Below, piece after piece: positions 1-7,773 of a stretch of 38,819 nucleotides of DNA. Under the pieces are notes generated by a model. The model searched no databases. It had not been told where the DNA came from and was given only the letters and a program-made list of their open reading frames with translations. The position numbers and the translations under genes are program-made. Numbering within the stretch: the stretch's first letter is position 1; every line of letters starts with the position of its first letter. The stretch comes from an uncultured delta proteobacterium. Lineage in GTDB: Bacteria > Bdellovibrionota_C > UBA2361 > CAIXSY01. The DNA is taken from positions 1-38,819 of the forward strand of contig CAIXSY010000338.1 of NCBI GenBank assembly GCA_903922175.1, given 5' to 3'.

Positions 1-30
1 AGGTTATGCCCGTGTTGAACCGACCCTGCT

Positions 31-183
31 CGCTATCTGCCTTCTGTAATCTGCTCTCAGCGATCTGCAGTCAGCTTTCTGCTGACTGCATCTGATGCAG
101 CTGCAGCTTTCGGCCGCAGTCCACGGCCTTAGCCGTCTTGTCCTACGTAGCACTTGCCGCGTGGCAAGGCGAAGTAGGAAGGT
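31..183 (-). repeat. Repeat family G, copy 1 (inverted relative to 5938-6090)
   Basis: This leader stretch (1-369 holds no gene) carries stacked small palindromes: a GCATCTGATGC-type palindrome, a CGGCCTTAGCCG block and a hairpin with arms TCCTAC...GTAGGA around CTTGCC...GGCAAG. The same series occurs in reverse orientation at 5938-6090 with about 85-90% identity by eye, plus a 10-bp internal duplication there. Fragments of its GCAGTCAGCTTTCTGCT part recur near 10268 and 18595. I see no coding potential. Confidence 0.7.
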
Positions 184-344
184 TTGTCCAAAATGTATTT
201 AACGCTCGCATTTCATCAAAAGCTGTCGGGATTTCCCAAATTTCAAATGTGTTTTGCTAGAATCTCGCTTCAAAAATGCAACTCACCTAGTACACGTTTC
301 AAAGGTCAAGGAATCTAGAGCACCTGCCACTATTGCGAATACTT

Positions 345-350
345 TATAAT
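345..350 (+). promoter_or_regulatory. Possible -10 box upstream of the epimerase gene
   Basis: A perfect TATAAT lies 20 bases before the ATG at 370. I see no convincing -35 hexamer at 16-18 bp, so this is a weak prediction from the hexamer and its position only. Confidence 0.3.
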
Positions 351-369
351 TATTGAGATACTCCGCTAT

Positions 370-1401
370 ATGAGCAATAAATTTGAGCAGATTAGCGCAA
401 GCTTGAGGTCGAATAGCTCTCGTTGGCTCGTAACCGGAGCAGCTGGTTTTATCGGGTCGCACCTTACCGAGGAGCTACTTAGACTAGGGCAGGCGGTTGT
501 TGCCCTCGACAATCTTTCTACCGGCTACCGGCACAACCTCGATGCCGTGCGCCGCGCCGTGGGCGACGAGGCGAGTAAGCGCCTAACCTTTATCGAGGGC
601 GATGTGCGTGACGCTGCAACCTGCGCCCAGGCTCTCAGCGGCGTGAGCTACGTGCTGCACCAGGCGGCGCTAGGTTCCGTGCCACGTTCGATCGAGACTC
701 CGCTGGTGTCACACGCCTCAAACGTCGATGGTTTTATTACCTTACTAGAGGCTGCTCGTATCGCTAAAGTGAGACGCTTCGTGTACGCGTCGTCTAGTTC
801 AGTTTACGGGGACAGTCCAACGCTACCTAAGAGAGAAGGGGACGTCGGCAAGCTGCTTTCTCCGTATGCCGCCACTAAGGCGATCAACGAGGTCTACGCT
901 CAGGTCTGGGGCAGCGTATACGGCCTAGGATGCGTTGGGTTGCGTTATTTTAACGTCTTTGGCCCACGCCAAGACCCCAAGGGGGCGTATGCCGCTGTGG
1001 TCCCGTGCTGGCTGTCTAATGCGCTTGCTGGTAAGGCCTGTACTATCAACGGTGACGGTGCCACCAGTCGTGATTTCTGCTACGTGGCCAATGTTGTTCA
1101 AGCCAACCTATTGAGCGCGCTAACTTCGTCTGTTGCTGCAGGCGAAGTTTTTAATGTTGCCGTAGGTGAACAAAACACGCTGCGCCAACTACACGACCTT
1201 ATTTGGGAGGCCTGCTTTCAGCGCAGGCTTATAAAAGAGAGCGTCGCCCCAACCATCGCTGATTTCCGGAGAGGGGATATTCGCCACTCACTTGCTGATA
1301 TCTCCAAAGCACAGCACATTCTTGGATATGAGCCTCTCGTGCGCTTGCAGCAGGGGGTGGAGATGCTGGTTGCTGGGGTAGCTGCTGTAATTACTCAATA
1401 A
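370..1401 (+). CDS. NAD-dependent UDP-sugar 4-epimerase (WbpP/TviC-like)
   Basis: An extended short-chain dehydrogenase/reductase that probably interconverts UDP-GlcNAc and UDP-GalNAc (or their acids) for surface polysaccharide synthesis in the cytoplasm. The NAD-binding glycine motif GAAGFIGSH starts at residue 23, the Ser-rich SSSSVYGDSP segment is present, and the catalytic pair YAATK is at Tyr166/Lys170. The N-terminal extension before the Rossmann fold and the length of 343 aa fit the WbpP subgroup better than GalE. The ATG at 370 is the natural start for this subgroup, although no Shine-Dalgarno is visible. The last five residues and the stop codon lie inside a family B repeat that starts at 1387, so the original C-terminus has been replaced. 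The gene stands alone, with an O-antigen ligase 1 kb away on the other strand. Family assignment is firm; the substrate is inferred. Confidence 0.88.
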   Translation: MSNKFEQISASLRSNSSRWLVTGAAGFIGSHLTEELLRLGQAVVALDNLSTGYRHNLDAVRRAVGDEASKRLTFIEGDVRDAATCAQALSGVSYVLHQAALGSVPRSIETPLVSHASNVDGFITLLEAARIAKVRRFVYASSSSVYGDSPTLPKREGDVGKLLSPYAATKAINEVYAQVWGSVYGLGCVGLRYFNVFGPRQDPKGAYAAVVPCWLSNALAGKACTINGDGATSRDFCYVANVVQANLLSALTSSVAAGEVFNVAVGEQNTLRQLHDLIWEACFQRRLIKESVAPTIADFRRGDIRHSLADISKAQHILGYEPLVRLQQGVEMLVAGVAAVITQ

Positions 1402-1711
1402 GTCCGGGTAGGCGAATCGTGAGCGTGGTCGTAATTGCTCAAAAAGTGTGCGCAAGTTAAGTTCACTTAGCCTCATCCTTAGCCGTAGCCTTTTTCTTAA
1501 TACTTTCATTAGGTTAAAGTGAAAGGCTGTAATTGCTCATTAAGTCCGGGCAGCTCTTACACTAGTCTTGGTTATGGTCCTGGGAATTGGTCAATGATTT
1601 CGGTCAAGAAGACGACTATGACTTAAGACAGTTCGACAACGTCACTACAGGCCAGAACCAAGACCATGACTAGCATCTAAGCACTTCTGCCCGGGGTTAT
1701 TGAGCATTGAC
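1387..1711. repeat. Cluster of family B palindromic elements
   Basis: Three left termini of the GTAATTRCTCAWWAA type occur at 1387, 1431 and 1529, and one right terminus (CCGGGGTTATTGAGCA) ends at about 1711. The 1529-1711 unit is complete: its arms also pair internally through CTAGTCTTGGTTATGGTCC and a diverged complement near 1655-1675. The units starting at 1387 and 1431 have lost their right ends. The flanks of the complete unit (GAAAGGCT and AAGACTCT) do not form a clear target duplication. The first unit overlaps the end of the epimerase gene. Nothing else is seen in 1402-1743. Confidence 0.75.
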
Positions 1712-1743
1712 AAGACTCTCGATGGCGCACCAATATCGAATGT

Positions 1744-2235
1744 CTACGAGGCAGGCGAAACTGGATCGTCGTGGTGGTCGCCATTACCCGTAGAATCAGC
1801 AATGACAATGGTTGCTCCGGCAAGTGTGGCGAGCCCGAGCACTGGAGGAATAGCATTCTTCAACATAGCTCCGGCGAGCTTACTGCTGCTTTTCGGCACA
1901 ATCGTAACGCTGGTGAAGGTGATACCGACAGTAGTTGTTGAAACTGTCCACACCCCAGGGGCAACATTATCAAAGGTGACGACGCCGTTTACCGAGCGCG
2001 CAGTAATTACCTCGTGAGTACTGCTGTTTGTGAGGGTGATCTCGACTCCGTCAGCTGGGGCAGCGCTGGCATCCGCTATGACGAACTCGACCTTACCGGA
2101 GGTCCCAACATCAGCCACCGACCGCGTAAACCCGGAGGTGTCCTGAATAGTGAGATCAGTCTGGGCGAAAGCCTGACTTACTTGGAAAAACCCAATACCA
2201 ATAAAAACCGTCGCCATGTAAGTAATCAATTTCAT
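1744..2235 (-). CDS. Small secreted protein with a beta-sandwich-like repeat region
   Basis: A predicted exported protein of 163 aa. I use the ATG at 2235 rather than the upstream codon at 2262, because GGAG lies about 7 bases before it and because a signal peptide (MKLITYMATVF..., ending near QAFA) then starts at residue 1. The mature part is rich in Thr, Val and Asp and contains VSTTTVGITFTS-like strands typical of carboxypeptidase-regulatory or Ig-like folds, but I do not recognise a named family. A hydrophobic stretch near the C-terminus (about residues 122-147) could be a membrane anchor, followed by a His/Asp-rich tail. The gene is monocistronic and a family B repeat cluster ends 32 bp past its stop. 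Function unknown. Confidence 0.7.
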   Translation of the reverse strand: MKLITYMATVFIGIGFFQVSQAFAQTDLTIQDTSGFTRSVADVGTSGKVEFVIADASAAPADGVEITLTNSSTHEVITARSVNGVVTFDNVAPGVWTVSTTTVGITFTSVTIVPKSSSKLAGAMLKNAIPPVLGLATLAGATIVIADSTGNGDHHDDPVSPAS

Positions 2236-2372
2236 TAAAGACTCCGCAGTATAACAAAGCACAGGCTCTTATTTGCTAAGGCTTAGTTCGTCTATGACTG
2301 AAAAAAACTGAATGTATATTTACCCCCAATGTTAGATTGCAGCAAGGTAGGATCTAGATTCGAATGCTTGAA

Positions 2373-4016
2373 CTAAGGGGAGACATCTTGCCGATCGACA
2401 TAAAACACCGTTAGCGCTAGGTGCGTAGCAACCAAAAATAAGATTGCGGGGATGTGAAATGGAAAGTCCAGGCAGGAGGCGGCGAAGAACGCGACAATGC
2501 CACTCGCAAGCCCAAGAATACGCAACGCATCCTCGGACCCAACAGTTCTAATTCTTGCCAGGCAGCGCCCAAAAATGACGGTCACAAGCAAGAGCAGCGG
2601 AAGGATCCCGACGATCCCGAGCTCTATAATTAACTGATACGGATCTGAGTGTAAATAAACCGGCGTTACGCCCGCCAGCATCGGACTCATGTAAACGGGG
2701 TAGGCACTGGCCCACGCACCAAGGCCGACTCCGAAAAAAAGATGTTCCCTCAGAATCGGCAAACTGTCGGAGTAAAACTGCCAACGGGTGTCATCCTTGG
2801 AGTACATAAGTCCATAATCGATACGCCCAGCAAGGAGCTCTGCCCCTCGCTGGTTCAGAAAGAAAAAAAACATAAGTAGAGCACAAACGATCGCCACGGG
2901 TAGGACCAGCTTGGGTAATAGCTCGCGGATCTGGTCGAGGGTTAGCTGCTTCGAATCTTGGTTGCGGCGATGGTGGTTCGAGTGCACCTGCGCTGGATGG
3001 AGCGCAAACGTAGGCGAGAGCTTGCGCTCCTTTCCCCTCCGAGCCACTCGCCACAGCAGGAATCCGCCGATAGAAAACAGCGCGCCGAGAGAGAGTCCAA
3101 GCCAAGAACCGCGCGACTGCGTACCAATAATGGCTATAAGAATAATCATTACCGCAATTAGCAAGAAAGCGATGCGCAGAACCCCACGCTGGAACGTTCG
3201 ACTGGAAAGGATTAAGCTCAAAAACTTATCTCGGCCGGCCCCCTTGCTCTCGCGTAATCGCTGCAGCGAGGTCACCGACTCTAGTACGCGAGCAATGACG
3301 AGAAAAAAAACAGGCAAAAGGAAGTTCCCAAGGTGGTTGGGGTTTACAAAGGGCCAACGCGCGCGTTCGCTGACATAGCGATACTCAGGCTCGAATGTCC
3401 AAAAAAGCATCCCATTATCCGAAAACCAGTGCGCCAAAGCCACAAGGGCGGCGAGAATCCCGACGACAATGCAGATATTCGTTGTGCGGTGCGCGGCGGC
3501 CGCAGAGGTGGAAAATAGGGCACGTGCCAAAACAAATGTGCACAGAAAAAAGAGCATCTGCCGCAACGCGCCCAAGGTCTGCTGCATGTTCGGCGCGATA
3601 CTGGCATAGCCGAGAATTGGGTGCGCTACGGGGTTAAAAAAAAGAAGTACTGACTGCGCACACGCATACAGGAGCAGGGCGCCGAGGCAAAACAGGGTCA
3701 GTCGCGAGCTTGATCGATCGTGATCGGAGGAGAAGGCGTTCCTAACGGCGGCTCGCCCAAAAATCAGAAGCGCAGCTACTGCGCTGAAGACTAGAAACTC
3801 AGAAACGAGCGCCGTCTTGGGATGCACCGCGCCGAAGCATAGCGGCATGAGGAAGAGTAGACTAGCAAAGATGCCGAAAGCGACACGCGTCAAGCTCCGT
3901 GGGACTTCGACCTGCTCCTCGCGGTATTCGAGCGGGGGTAAGCGGCTAGCACGCTCGATATCCTCGGGACGCACTACCACCTCTGCATTAACTATCTGGT
4001 TCTGTTTGCTGCTCAT
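2373..4016 (-). CDS. O-antigen ligase / polymerase family membrane protein (Wzy_C)
   Basis: A polytopic inner-membrane protein of 547 aa with about a dozen hydrophobic segments. It carries hallmarks of the WaaL/O-antigen polymerase superfamily: a TQSRGSWLGLSLG segment in the middle, and a large periplasmic loop before a FFGVGLGAW...HSDPYQLIIELGIVG block, matching the family pattern G.G..N/A...HsdyLQll.E.G. Such proteins transfer undecaprenyl-linked glycan onto lipid A core or polymerise repeat units. The first 45 residues are charged and cytoplasmic (QIVNAEVVVRPEDIERA), longer than in typical members. The ATG at 4016 has no obvious Shine-Dalgarno. The nearby 4-epimerase and the downstream glycosyltransferase region suit a role in surface glycan assembly. 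Ligase and polymerase activity cannot be separated from sequence alone. Confidence 0.82.
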   Translation of the reverse strand: MSSKQNQIVNAEVVVRPEDIERASRLPPLEYREEQVEVPRSLTRVAFGIFASLLFLMPLCFGAVHPKTALVSEFLVFSAVAALLIFGRAAVRNAFSSDHDRSSSRLTLFCLGALLLYACAQSVLLFFNPVAHPILGYASIAPNMQQTLGALRQMLFFLCTFVLARALFSTSAAAAHRTTNICIVVGILAALVALAHWFSDNGMLFWTFEPEYRYVSERARWPFVNPNHLGNFLLPVFFLVIARVLESVTSLQRLRESKGAGRDKFLSLILSSRTFQRGVLRIAFLLIAVMIILIAIIGTQSRGSWLGLSLGALFSIGGFLLWRVARRGKERKLSPTFALHPAQVHSNHHRRNQDSKQLTLDQIRELLPKLVLPVAIVCALLMFFFFLNQRGAELLAGRIDYGLMYSKDDTRWQFYSDSLPILREHLFFGVGLGAWASAYPVYMSPMLAGVTPVYLHSDPYQLIIELGIVGILPLLLLVTVIFGRCLARIRTVGSEDALRILGLASGIVAFFAASCLDFPFHIPAILFLVATHLALTVFYVDRQDVSP

Positions 4017-4106
4017 CTTGCGCCAAATGATACCATAGCGTGGCGAGGCTGCAAGGCAGTAACGCTCGCATTCCTGTTAAGTTGCGGCCGATTCAGCACA
4101 CTCTTC

Positions 4107-4426
4107 GTAACTGCTCAATAACCCCGGGCGGGCTAATAATTCGCGAGTGTGGTCGTCGTCGGCAGGAGTAGTTGCTCAATAAGTGTGGGTAACTCTAAAT
4201 CTTGAACATGAACTGGAACTATTCCCGATTCCTGCCCCCTTCGACTCGGTCGCAATCTCCCTCGCTCAGGACCGAAGCCTGCCCCTTATCCTCTTGATTG
4301 GAATAGGGAAAGGAGCGGTTCGAGTGCAAGTCAAGCAAGTTCCTCTTGCCCGGGGTTATTGAGCACTTCCCACTCTACGACCACGAGGGGGAATTATTAC
4401 GCTGCCCGGGGTTACTGAGCAGTTAC
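4107..4426. repeat. Composite family B element, one unit inside another
   Basis: The outer termini are GTAACTGCTCAATAACCCCG at 4107 and its near-perfect complement ending CAGTTAC at 4426; the two arms match for about 50 bp, including the internal TAATAATTC and GTGGTCG blocks. Between them lies a second unit with left end GTAGTTGCTCAATAAGTGTG at 4168 and right end CCGGGGTTATTGAGCAC at about 4347-4364. The outer symmetry extends a few bases beyond the ends (CTCTTC / GAAGA). No 8-bp direct repeats are evident around either unit. Part of the spacer (about 4237-4268) matches, inverted, the sequence right after the SCP2 gene at 5766-5799. The right arm encodes the last 22 residues of CoaE. Confidence 0.8.
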
Positions 4427-5063
4427 GAAGATTACTCCAAAGCTTGCGTACCTGGGCCGAGAGGCTGGCACGTGATCCGCTATTGTCGATCACCAGGTCG
4501 GCGCGGCGCACCTTCTCCGCTATGGGCATCTGTGACTGATAACGCCGCAGAGCCTCGCTACGAGAACAGAGATCGCGCTTCATGACACGCTCGATGGCGA
4601 GCCTTTTCGGGGCATAGACCACAAGCACATAGTCAAAATCCTCAAATCGGTGGTGACACTCGAAGAGCAGGGGGACTGCGTAAACAATGACACCACCTTT
4701 AGCGCCAAGCCGTTGCCTAAGCGCCTTGAGCTGCCTTCGGAACTCACGCTCTATCCGCGGGTGCAAGATCCTCTCTAGCAAGTGGCGCTTGGCCGCCGAG
4801 GCAAAGATAATCCCGCCTAGCGCCTTGCGATCGAGCCGGCCATCAGCCTGCACGACCTGGGCACCAAAGGCGCGCACTATGCTTCGCATCGCCGGCGACC
4901 TAGGGCTAACCACCACTCGCGCCAGGACGTCAGCGTCGATAATATGCGCCCCAAGTGACTGTAGCAGCTTCGTAACGGCGCTTTTGCCACTTCCGATTGA
5001 ACCGGTGACGGCTAGTGTGGTTAGCGCTGACTTACGCCTGTTTTTGGGATGCGGGGTTTGCAT
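4356..5063 (-). CDS. coaE: Dephospho-CoA kinase
   Basis: This kinase catalyses the last step of coenzyme A synthesis, phosphorylating the 3'-OH of the ribose in dephospho-CoA with ATP in the cytosol. The P-loop VTGSIGSGKS lies at residues 19-28, followed by the family DADVLAR segment, the PLLFE motif in the CoA-binding region and the lid segment with RVMKRD...R near residues 158-166. A 14-residue basic tail precedes the usual start of the family. The start at 5063 lacks a clear Shine-Dalgarno, so a slightly later start is possible. The final 22 residues (NCSVTPGS... to the stop) are translated from the right arm of the family B repeat at 4107-4426 and are not CoaE-like; the true domain ends near residue 213. 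The gene is divergent from the SCP2-domain gene. Confidence 0.93.
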   Translation of the reverse strand: MQTPHPKNRRKSALTTLAVTGSIGSGKSAVTKLLQSLGAHIIDADVLARVVVSPRSPAMRSIVRAFGAQVVQADGRLDRKALGGIIFASAAKRHLLERILHPRIEREFRRQLKALRQRLGAKGGVIVYAVPLLFECHHRFEDFDYVLVVYAPKRLAIERVMKRDLCSRSEALRRYQSQMPIAEKVRRADLVIDNSGSRASLSAQVRKLWSNLRNCSVTPGSVIIPPRGRRVGSAQ

Positions 5064-5135
5064 TGTCGATGGGGAGTGCTAAAGTCGGTAATATAATCAT
5101 TAGCCTACCTATATACGTTCTGGAAGACAGATACC

Positions 5136-5765
5136 ATGGCAAATAAAGAGGGATCGAAAGCTGGCCTTACGGATACCGAAACGGTGAAGGTGCCAGCTGC
5201 AGCGACTCAGGCAGCGAGCAGCCCAGCTCCGGCAACGGCGCTAGAGGACGATATCGCCCCCCAGGCGGTGTATTCGCCCGACGACGATGCTCCGATGCGA
5301 CCGATTCACGAGGATGCAGACGAGGAGGGGGGCCCGGTGCCAAAGATAAGCGCACCCGTCGAGGAGGATGATGACGAAAGCAGGGAAGAGGTTGACCGAG
5401 CACAGCGACGTAAGCTTCCGGGGTACAGTAACGCTCAAGAGCTCATGACCAACGAGCTCCCGGCGCGAGCCACATACGCCGATGCTAAACTACGAAGTAA
5501 CCTTGTGGGCTCTATCATCGTATTTCTAAAAGACCTCGATGAGCGGTACTTATTTGACTGGAGCACGGAGACCCTGCGGACAGGGAAGGTGGAGAGCCCC
5601 ACGGCTGACTGTACGATTCGGCTAACCTCCCATGTCCTACTGAGGATTGCGCAGGGCGACCTCAACCCACAGATCGCCATGCTCTCTGATAAAATCTCAG
5701 TCCAGGGAAAGGCTGGAATGGCGGTGTACTTTTTCAACTTGATTGCGCCGCGGGTGCAGCATTAG
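5136..5765 (+). CDS. SCP2 sterol-binding-domain protein with long acidic N-terminus
   Basis: A 209-aa protein in two parts. Residues 1 to about 95 are low-complexity, Ala-, Asp- and Glu-rich and probably disordered (for example EEDDDESREEVD). Residues about 105-205 look like an SCP2/UbiJ-type lipid-binding domain: YLFDWSTETLRTGK, then DCTIRLTSHVLLRIAQGDLNPQ, then MLSDKISVQGKAGMAVYF. In this fold the two latter segments frame the hydrophobic tunnel that holds acyl or isoprenoid ligands. The partner is unknown; acyl-chain or quinone-precursor binding is possible. GGAAG lies about 10 bases before the ATG, and TATAAT at 5092 could serve as a -10 box. A palindromic repeat tract starts directly after the stop codon. 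Confidence 0.72.
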   Translation: MANKEGSKAGLTDTETVKVPAAATQAASSPAPATALEDDIAPQAVYSPDDDAPMRPIHEDADEEGGPVPKISAPVEEDDDESREEVDRAQRRKLPGYSNAQELMTNELPARATYADAKLRSNLVGSIIVFLKDLDERYLFDWSTETLRTGKVESPTADCTIRLTSHVLLRIAQGDLNPQIAMLSDKISVQGKAGMAVYFFNLIAPRVQH

Positions 5766-6119
5766 CCCTGAGCGAGGGAGCTTGCGACCGAGTCGAAGGG
5801 AGCCGAATGCTGATGCCCTCAAGTTAGCTGACGTTCTAGCAGCTAATGTCTACTGCCTCATCAGGAGTTTCCCCATTCGCTCGACCTTCCCACTTCGCCT
5901 GGCCTTGCGGCCAGTGCTTCGAGGGACAAGCGCGGTCGATGCTTCCTACTTCGCCTTGCCTCGCGGCAAGTGCTACGTAGGACAAGACGGGGGACAAGAC
6001 GGCTAAGGCCGTGGGCTGGGGCCGAAAGCTGCAGCTGCATCAGATGCAGTCAGCGGAAAGCAGATCTCTGAAAGCAGATTACAGATCAACACTCGTCGGT
6101 CTGAGGCGTAGCCTCACTA
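5766..6119. repeat. Palindromic repeat tract including repeat G copy 2
   Basis: This gene-free stretch begins one base after the SCP2 stop codon with a block (GAGCGAGGGAGCTTGCGACC) that is inverted relative to 4237-4268. Two related hairpins follow: one at about 5886-5928 (ACTTCGCCTGGCC...GGCCAGTGCTTCG) and one at 5944-5982 with arms TCCTAC/GTAGGA. From 5938 to 6090 the sequence is the inverted copy of the tract at 31-183. A perfect 6-bp stem TGAGGC/GCCTCA is at 6102-6116. The ORF listed at 5743-6006 runs through these palindromes and is not credible. Confidence 0.65.
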
Positions 6120-6139
6120 GTTCTTGGTCTTCATTAATA

Positions 6140-6310
6140 GTAACTGCTCGCCCCTAATCGGCTAACGCTGACGTCAAACGTCTTACGCCGGACGTAAAAC
6201 GTCGACGTTGAACGTCCGGCGTTTGACCTTAGACGTCAGCGTCATCGGTTCTGAGAAAGGGCATTTTTCTGGAGTTACTTGCATAGTTTACGAAGGGAGC
6301 GAGTAGTTAC
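6140..6310. mobile_element. MITE family A, copy 1 (171 bp, perfect 8-bp target duplication)
   Basis: The left end is GTAACTGCTCGCCCC and the right end GGGAGCGAGTAGTTAC, an imperfect terminal inverted repeat. The element is flanked by the perfect direct repeat CATTAATA (6132-6139 and 6311-6318), direct evidence of insertion by transposition. The interior is a large palindrome with arms CGCTGACGTC/GACGTCAGCG and ACGCCGGACGT/ACGTCCGGCGT, so ACGTC is iterated on both strands. It has no open reading frame. Two more copies are at 10080 and 17278. It sits between the convergent SCP2 and sensor-kinase genes. Confidence 0.9.
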
Positions 6311-6391
6311 CATTAATATAAAGATTAAGAGAAAGGGAACAGGGAATAGAGTGCTCGCTCTCTGCATGAGCGGCAGCACTCAGCTCCAGCA

Positions 6392-7393
6392 CTACCTCGG
6401 CAGCTCAACCACAAACTCTGTGCCTCGTGCTTCGCTGCTGCTGACGTTAATCGAGCCCCCGACACCGCACACGATCTGCTTGACGATATACAGCCCCAGG
6501 CCTGAGCCTGACGTGCCCTTGCTTGTGGCACCGCGATAACTGCGCTCAAAAAGATGTGGCAGATCGAGCGTGGGGATGACGGGGGCGCTGTTACACACCC
6601 GCAGCACTCCTCGATCCTCCCTCTGCTCGGTGGAGATCTCGATCTTACCGACGTGCGGGGTATACTTAAGCGCGTTCGACAATAAATTCGATATAATACG
6701 GTCGAGATAGATGCTTTCGACGCTGACCATTACCGGCAGGAGAGAGAGACTGAGCGTCAACGGAGCGGTGCGACCGGTATCCCGCCATGATGTCTGAACG
6801 ACCATATCCACAACGACATTGAGATCAGTCAGGGCAGATGTCGTGTGTACAATCCCCGACTGTAACCAAGCCAGCTGCTGGTAGTTCTTTACCAGATCGA
6901 TGGCGCGAAGAATTATGTCGCGCGTATGCTCCAAAATGTGCCGCTGAGAGTCATCAATCCCGTGCCCTTTGGGCGTATCGATCAGGACGTCAACATAGCC
7001 CAAGATGGCACCAAGAGGATTTTTAAGGTCGTGCGCGGCGGTAGCTAGAAACTCCTCACGCTGTTCTAGGCGTCTCGCCTGAGATGGCTGTGATTTAAGA
7101 CATATAAGGAAGTTCGTCCCCTCGGGGGCGCCACTACCAACCTCGAGCAATATTGCAGCTTGGGGGATACTCTGCCCCGAGGGGAGCTTGATACTAAACT
7201 CGCGCCCCGAATAGGGGCCGCTAGCTAAGAGTGTGCGCACATCAAACTCAGCTAGAATTGAAGAAAGATGCTCGAGGTTTCGTCCAAAACGTCCAACGGT
7301 CGCCTGATTATGCCAAAGGATCTTGCCATGATCATCGATCAACAAGAGTGGATCTTCGGCCGCTCCAAGAATATGAGATAAGTTCTGGTCCAT
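6392..7393 (-). CDS. PAS-domain sensor histidine kinase (cytoplasmic, orphan)
   Basis: A 333-aa sensor kinase without membrane segments. Residues 1 to about 105 resemble a PAS sensor domain (LLLIDDHGKILWHNQAT). The H-box is AAHDLKNPLGAILGYVDVLI with His121 as the expected phosphorylation site. The ATPase domain has the N-box NLLSNALKYTP and the G2-box GSGLGLYIV. The G1-box reads VCNSAPVIP instead of the canonical DxGxG, so its usual Asp is replaced by Asn; related N-S-x-P variants occur in other kinases, and activity is uncertain. An F-box-like LFERSYRG is present. No response regulator gene is adjacent. The ATG at 7393 has no Shine-Dalgarno. Signal and partner are unknown. Confidence 0.85.
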   Translation of the reverse strand: MDQNLSHILGAAEDPLLLIDDHGKILWHNQATVGRFGRNLEHLSSILAEFDVRTLLASGPYSGREFSIKLPSGQSIPQAAILLEVGSGAPEGTNFLICLKSQPSQARRLEQREEFLATAAHDLKNPLGAILGYVDVLIDTPKGHGIDDSQRHILEHTRDIILRAIDLVKNYQQLAWLQSGIVHTTSALTDLNVVVDMVVQTSWRDTGRTAPLTLSLSLLPVMVSVESIYLDRIISNLLSNALKYTPHVGKIEISTEQREDRGVLRVCNSAPVIPTLDLPHLFERSYRGATSKGTSGSGLGLYIVKQIVCGVGGSINVSSSEARGTEFVVELPR

Positions 7394-7434
7394 TACCAGG
7401 GAGGATACTAAGGCTACGTCAATAAATAAAGTAG

Positions 7435-7680
7435 GTAACTGCCCGATACCCCCGGGGCGACCAGTGCACCTGCGCGTGCACAGCCTGTCTCGCCGTTGCC
7501 GTTTCTGGCACCTCTAAGTTGCTTGCCTGCAAGCGAAGGCGGATAAACGTTCCCCTGCCCGAAAATATTGGGGAACGGGAACGTTTACATGACGTGCAGA
7601 TGCACGAGAAAACTCTTCACCGGGATTCTATGAGCTATAACCCCGCTGTAGCACTTCCGGCTAAAGCCGAAGGTTTACAG
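7435..7680. repeat. Hairpin-rich spacer with a family B-like terminus
   Basis: The 380-bp gap between the sensor kinase and the aminotransferase gene holds a B-like left end at 7435 (GTAACTGCCCGATACCCCCG) without a matching right end. A long imperfect hairpin at about 7543-7588 has TAAACGTTCCC/GGGAACGTTTA arms. A third hairpin at 7646-7680 has CTGTA/TACAG outer and CCGGCT/AGCCG inner arms. The listed ORF 7519-7749 runs through the hairpins and has no family signature. Confidence 0.55.
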
Positions 7681-7773
7681 CCTGTAAGTTGGAACAATCA
7701 AAGAGCACAGGTACTCTTCTTTTTCCTTCGCTCCCTTTCCATTAGCTAAATAAATAATTATAGTTGCAACATT

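Noticed and set aside
5743-6006. 87-codon ORF after the SCP2 gene
   Set aside because: It runs through stacked hairpins of the repeat tract and overlaps the SCP2 stop; no coding signature.
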